Part shown: positions 5,764 to 7,298 of the stretch, in pieces
How the letters are laid out: each line of letters starts with the position of its first letter
Position numbering within the stretch: position 1 is the stretch's first letter
Origin: CAZKTF01 sp964555565
Lineage (GTDB): Bacteria; Planctomycetota; JAJSAM01; JAKLKS01
Reading direction: 5' to 3'
Assembly: GCA_964555565.1 (NCBI GenBank)
Contig: CAZKTF010000184.1
Location: 1 to 7,298 of the forward strand
Length of the DNA stretch: 7,298 nucleotides
Program-made: the position numbers and the translations under genes
Notes under the pieces: generated by a model
What the model saw: the letters and a program-made list of their open reading frames with translations, nothing else
Told to the model about the DNA's origin: nothing
Databases searched by the model: none

Positions 5764-7121
5764 GCCCCGCGGGCGAGCCGCGCCGCGACGGGGATCCCGC
5801 GCCGGGGCCCCTCCTCCCGGTCCCGGCCTCCCTCCCGCCCGAGGTCCTGGCCGAGATCCGCGGCGCCCTCGTCGATGCGCGCCTCGCCGCGGAGCGCGGC
5901 GCCGCCTCGGCCCCCGTCCGGGAGCTGGCCGACGCGATGCGGTTGAACGCCGAGGCCCTCCACGCCATCCAGGACACGCAGGAGCGGATCGCCCGCACCC
6001 TCGACCGGGCGGACCGCAGCGAGGCGGTGCTCCAGTCCACGCAGGCCCTCAACGACACCTTCCGCGGCGTGCGCGTCGCCCAGCAGGCGCTCGTGGACCG
6101 CCTGGAGAAGGAGGAGCGGCGCCCCTGGCGGGCGGCCGCGGCGGCGGCGGCGCTCGTGCTCCTCGCCGGGGGGGGCGCGCTCTGGTTCTTCCTCGGGCGC
6201 GAGGACGATCTCCGCGCCCGGATCGAGGGCCTCCGCGCCGAGGTGGGGGGCCCGGACCGCAGGGCCTTCGAGGAGCGGAGCGCCGCCATCGAGCAGGAGC
6301 TGCGGGGGCGCGTGGAGGCCCTCTCGCGGAAGTCCTCCCTCACCGAGACGGAGAAGGCGGCGGCGGAGAAGGAGCTGGGCTCGCTCCGCGGCGAACTGGA
6401 GTCCGCGCGCCGGGAGAACGAGGCCCTGTTCGCGGGGAGGGAGGAGGCGCTGCGCCTCTCGCGGGAGAACGCCGCGCTCCGGGAGGACGCGGTGCGGCTG
6501 CGCGCGGAGAGGGAGGCCGCGGAGACACGCGCGGGGGCCGCGGAGCGGCGCATCGACGAGGCCGAGGAGCGGGCCCGGGGGGCCGCGGCCCGGGCGGCGG
6601 CCGCGTCGGGGGCTGCGACGGCGTCCGCCCAGGCGCCGGCGGGGGGCCCCTCGCCGGCCCCCGCCCCGGGGGCGGGCCCGGCGGAGGTCGGAGGTCCACC
6701 CGCCGCCCGCGCGAAGGAGCCCGCGCCCCCGGAGCGAGCGGCCGTCCCTCCGAACGCCGTCACCGACACGGCGCAGGTCCGCAGGCTCCTCGACCCCCTG
6801 AACGGACTCCTCGAGAAGGCCGCGGGGCAGGAGACCTGGCGGATCGTCTCGGCGGGCGCGGTGGAGGGCCAGCGTCTGCTCCAGGTCGCCCTGGAGGCGC
6901 GCCGGGCCGACGGGACGGTCCTCAAGTCCTTCCAGGCGGGGGAGTGCCGCCTCGTGCTCCTCCCGCGCTCCCGTCTCCTCGAGTTCCGGCTCCGGGACGG
7001 GTCGATCACCTTCCTCGGGGCCCGGACGGTGGCCTTCCTGGACGGTCGGTACACCACGCGCCTCACCGTGGACCCCACGCCCTTCCAGGCGGCGGGAAGC
7101 CCCCTCCTCGCGGAGGAGTAG
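5760..7121 (+). CDS. Single-pass membrane protein with long coiled coil and C-terminal beta-domain
   Basis: A 453-residue protein without a recognised family. Order of parts: a cytoplasmic helical region (about 26-120) rich in heptad-like patterns (LADAMRLNAEALHAIQDTQE); a transmembrane helix at about 124-146 (AAAAAAALVLLAGGGALWFF); a long coiled coil (about 148-275) with RRENEAL, LSRENAALREDAVRLRAE; an Ala/Pro/Gly-rich linker (about 276-333); and a compact C-terminal domain (about 335-448). The last alternates strands such as RLLQVALEARR, ECRLVLLPRSRLLEFRLRDG and ARTVAFLDGRYTTRLTV. The design, with helices on both sides of one membrane span and a spacer to an outer domain, suggests a scaffold or tether; this is inference. 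The GTG start at 5760 is supported by GGGGAG six bases upstream and by the overlap with the Nudix stop. It appears to be the last gene of the operon, followed by hairpins. Confidence 0.82.
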   Translation: MSPAGEPRRDGDPAPGPLLPVPASLPPEVLAEIRGALVDARLAAERGAASAPVRELADAMRLNAEALHAIQDTQERIARTLDRADRSEAVLQSTQALNDTFRGVRVAQQALVDRLEKEERRPWRAAAAAAALVLLAGGGALWFFLGREDDLRARIEGLRAEVGGPDRRAFEERSAAIEQELRGRVEALSRKSSLTETEKAAAEKELGSLRGELESARRENEALFAGREEALRLSRENAALREDAVRLRAEREAAETRAGAAERRIDEAEERARGAAARAAAASGAATASAQAPAGGPSPAPAPGAGPAEVGGPPAARAKEPAPPERAAVPPNAVTDTAQVRRLLDPLNGLLEKAAGQETWRIVSAGAVEGQRLLQVALEARRADGTVLKSFQAGECRLVLLPRSRLLEFRLRDGSITFLGARTVAFLDGRYTTRLTVDPTPFQAAGSPLLAEE

Positions 7122-7146
7122 GGGCCGGGCTCCCCAGGCTCGGCCC
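7122..7146 (+). terminator. GC hairpin directly after the last operon gene
   Basis: Bases 7122-7131 (GGGCCGGGCT) can pair with 7137-7146 (GGCTCGGCCC) over ten positions, two of them G-U, with a five-base loop CCCCA. The stem starts on the base after the stop codon at 7119-7121. No T-tract follows, so intrinsic termination would have to be of the U-less kind. It competes with the hairpin at 7142-7160. Confidence 0.35.
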
Positions 7147-7160
7147 GCCACCGGCGGGCC
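7142..7160 (+). terminator. Perfect 8-bp hairpin downstream of the operon
   Basis: GGCCCGCC (7142-7149) and GGCGGGCC (7153-7160) are exact inverted copies with the loop ACC. It lies 21 bases after the stop codon and shares bases 7142-7146 with the preceding stem, so the two cannot form together. No T-rich tail. Confidence 0.35.
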
Positions 7161-7184
7161 TCGAAGTCCCTGGGGTCCCCCGGC

Positions 7185-7202
7185 CCGCCGTTATTGCGGC
7201 GG
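7185..7202. other. Inverted repeat CCGCCG-TTATTG-CGGCGG
   Basis: Bases 7185-7190 and 7197-7202 are exact inverted copies around the loop TTATTG, a rare A+T-rich stretch in this sequence. Role unknown; a third hairpin of the intergenic region. Confidence 0.35.
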
Positions 7203-7224
7203 TCCCCCCGCCCGCCGTCGGGTA

Positions 7225-7296
7225 GGGGCCAGAGGCAGCGGGGCCAGCGGTTCCGCAATGACCCCCCGTAGGCGAGGCTGAGGTCACTCTGGTTCC
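7225..7296. other. Nested inverted repeats, possible structured RNA or end of a repeat element
   Basis: Bases 7225-7234 (GGGGCCAGAG) can pair with 7287-7296 (CTCTGGTTCC) over ten positions, two G-U. Inside lie a small hairpin GCGG-TT-CCGC (7247-7256) and a stem TGACC/GGTCA (7259-7263 with 7282-7286) stacked directly on the outer stem. I see no gene between 7122 and 7298 and could not match this fold to tRNA, tmRNA, RNase P, SRP RNA or a common riboswitch. The window ends two bases later, so it may be incomplete. Confidence 0.25.
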
Positions 7297-7298
7297 GG

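Noticed and set aside
4205..7258. Second long minus-strand open frame
   Set aside because: It is low-complexity Ser/Arg/Pro sequence opposite the Nudix and coiled-coil genes, without motifs; an antisense shadow.
7258..7281. Short open frame ATG ACC CCC CGT AGG CGA GGC TGA
   Set aside because: Only seven codons, no ribosome binding site and no -10 element at the leaderless distance.

Overview
The window comes from a very G+C-rich bacterium (roughly three quarters G+C by eye, almost every third codon position G or C). Secreted or membrane-anchored proteins with Pro/Ala/Lys-rich linkers, a HEAT-like helical-repeat exoprotein and a duplicated STN-like domain would suit an uncultured planctomycete or a similar high-GC environmental lineage. 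That placement is inference; no rRNA or other phylogenetic marker is present. No CRISPR array, tRNA, rRNA or recognisable insertion sequence was seen.

Left part (1-1128, minus strand): the signal-peptide end of a secreted protein that runs off the window, and upstream of it a single-pass membrane protein with two tandem STN-like modules. The reading frame of the second gene is broken in its Pro/Ala-rich linker, most likely at a run of eight G (872-879).

Middle part (1205-3468, plus strand): a divergently oriented pair overlapping by four bases, a XerC-type tyrosine recombinase with all six catalytic residues and PabB (aminodeoxychorismate synthase component I), identified by the Lys in its PIKGT motif.

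Right part (3478-7121, plus strand): a secreted HEAT-like protein with a KPPDA tandem repeat, then a tightly packed trio. The trio is a membrane-anchored protein of unknown function, a Nudix hydrolase of the ADP-ribose pyrophosphatase type, and a membrane-anchored coiled-coil protein. The trio's junctions are an ATGA and a GTGA overlap, so translation is probably coupled. After 7121 there are several G+C-rich hairpins and no gene.

The most interesting observation is a shared start architecture. Three genes that begin a transcription unit (minus 159, plus 1205, plus 3478) carry GCTANNNT followed by exactly six bases and then ATG, with no usable Shine-Dalgarno. This fits a -10 element that places the transcription start on the A of ATG, i.e. 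leaderless mRNAs. Genes inside operons instead have Shine-Dalgarno sequences or overlapping stop/start codons. No clearly novel multi-gene system was found.
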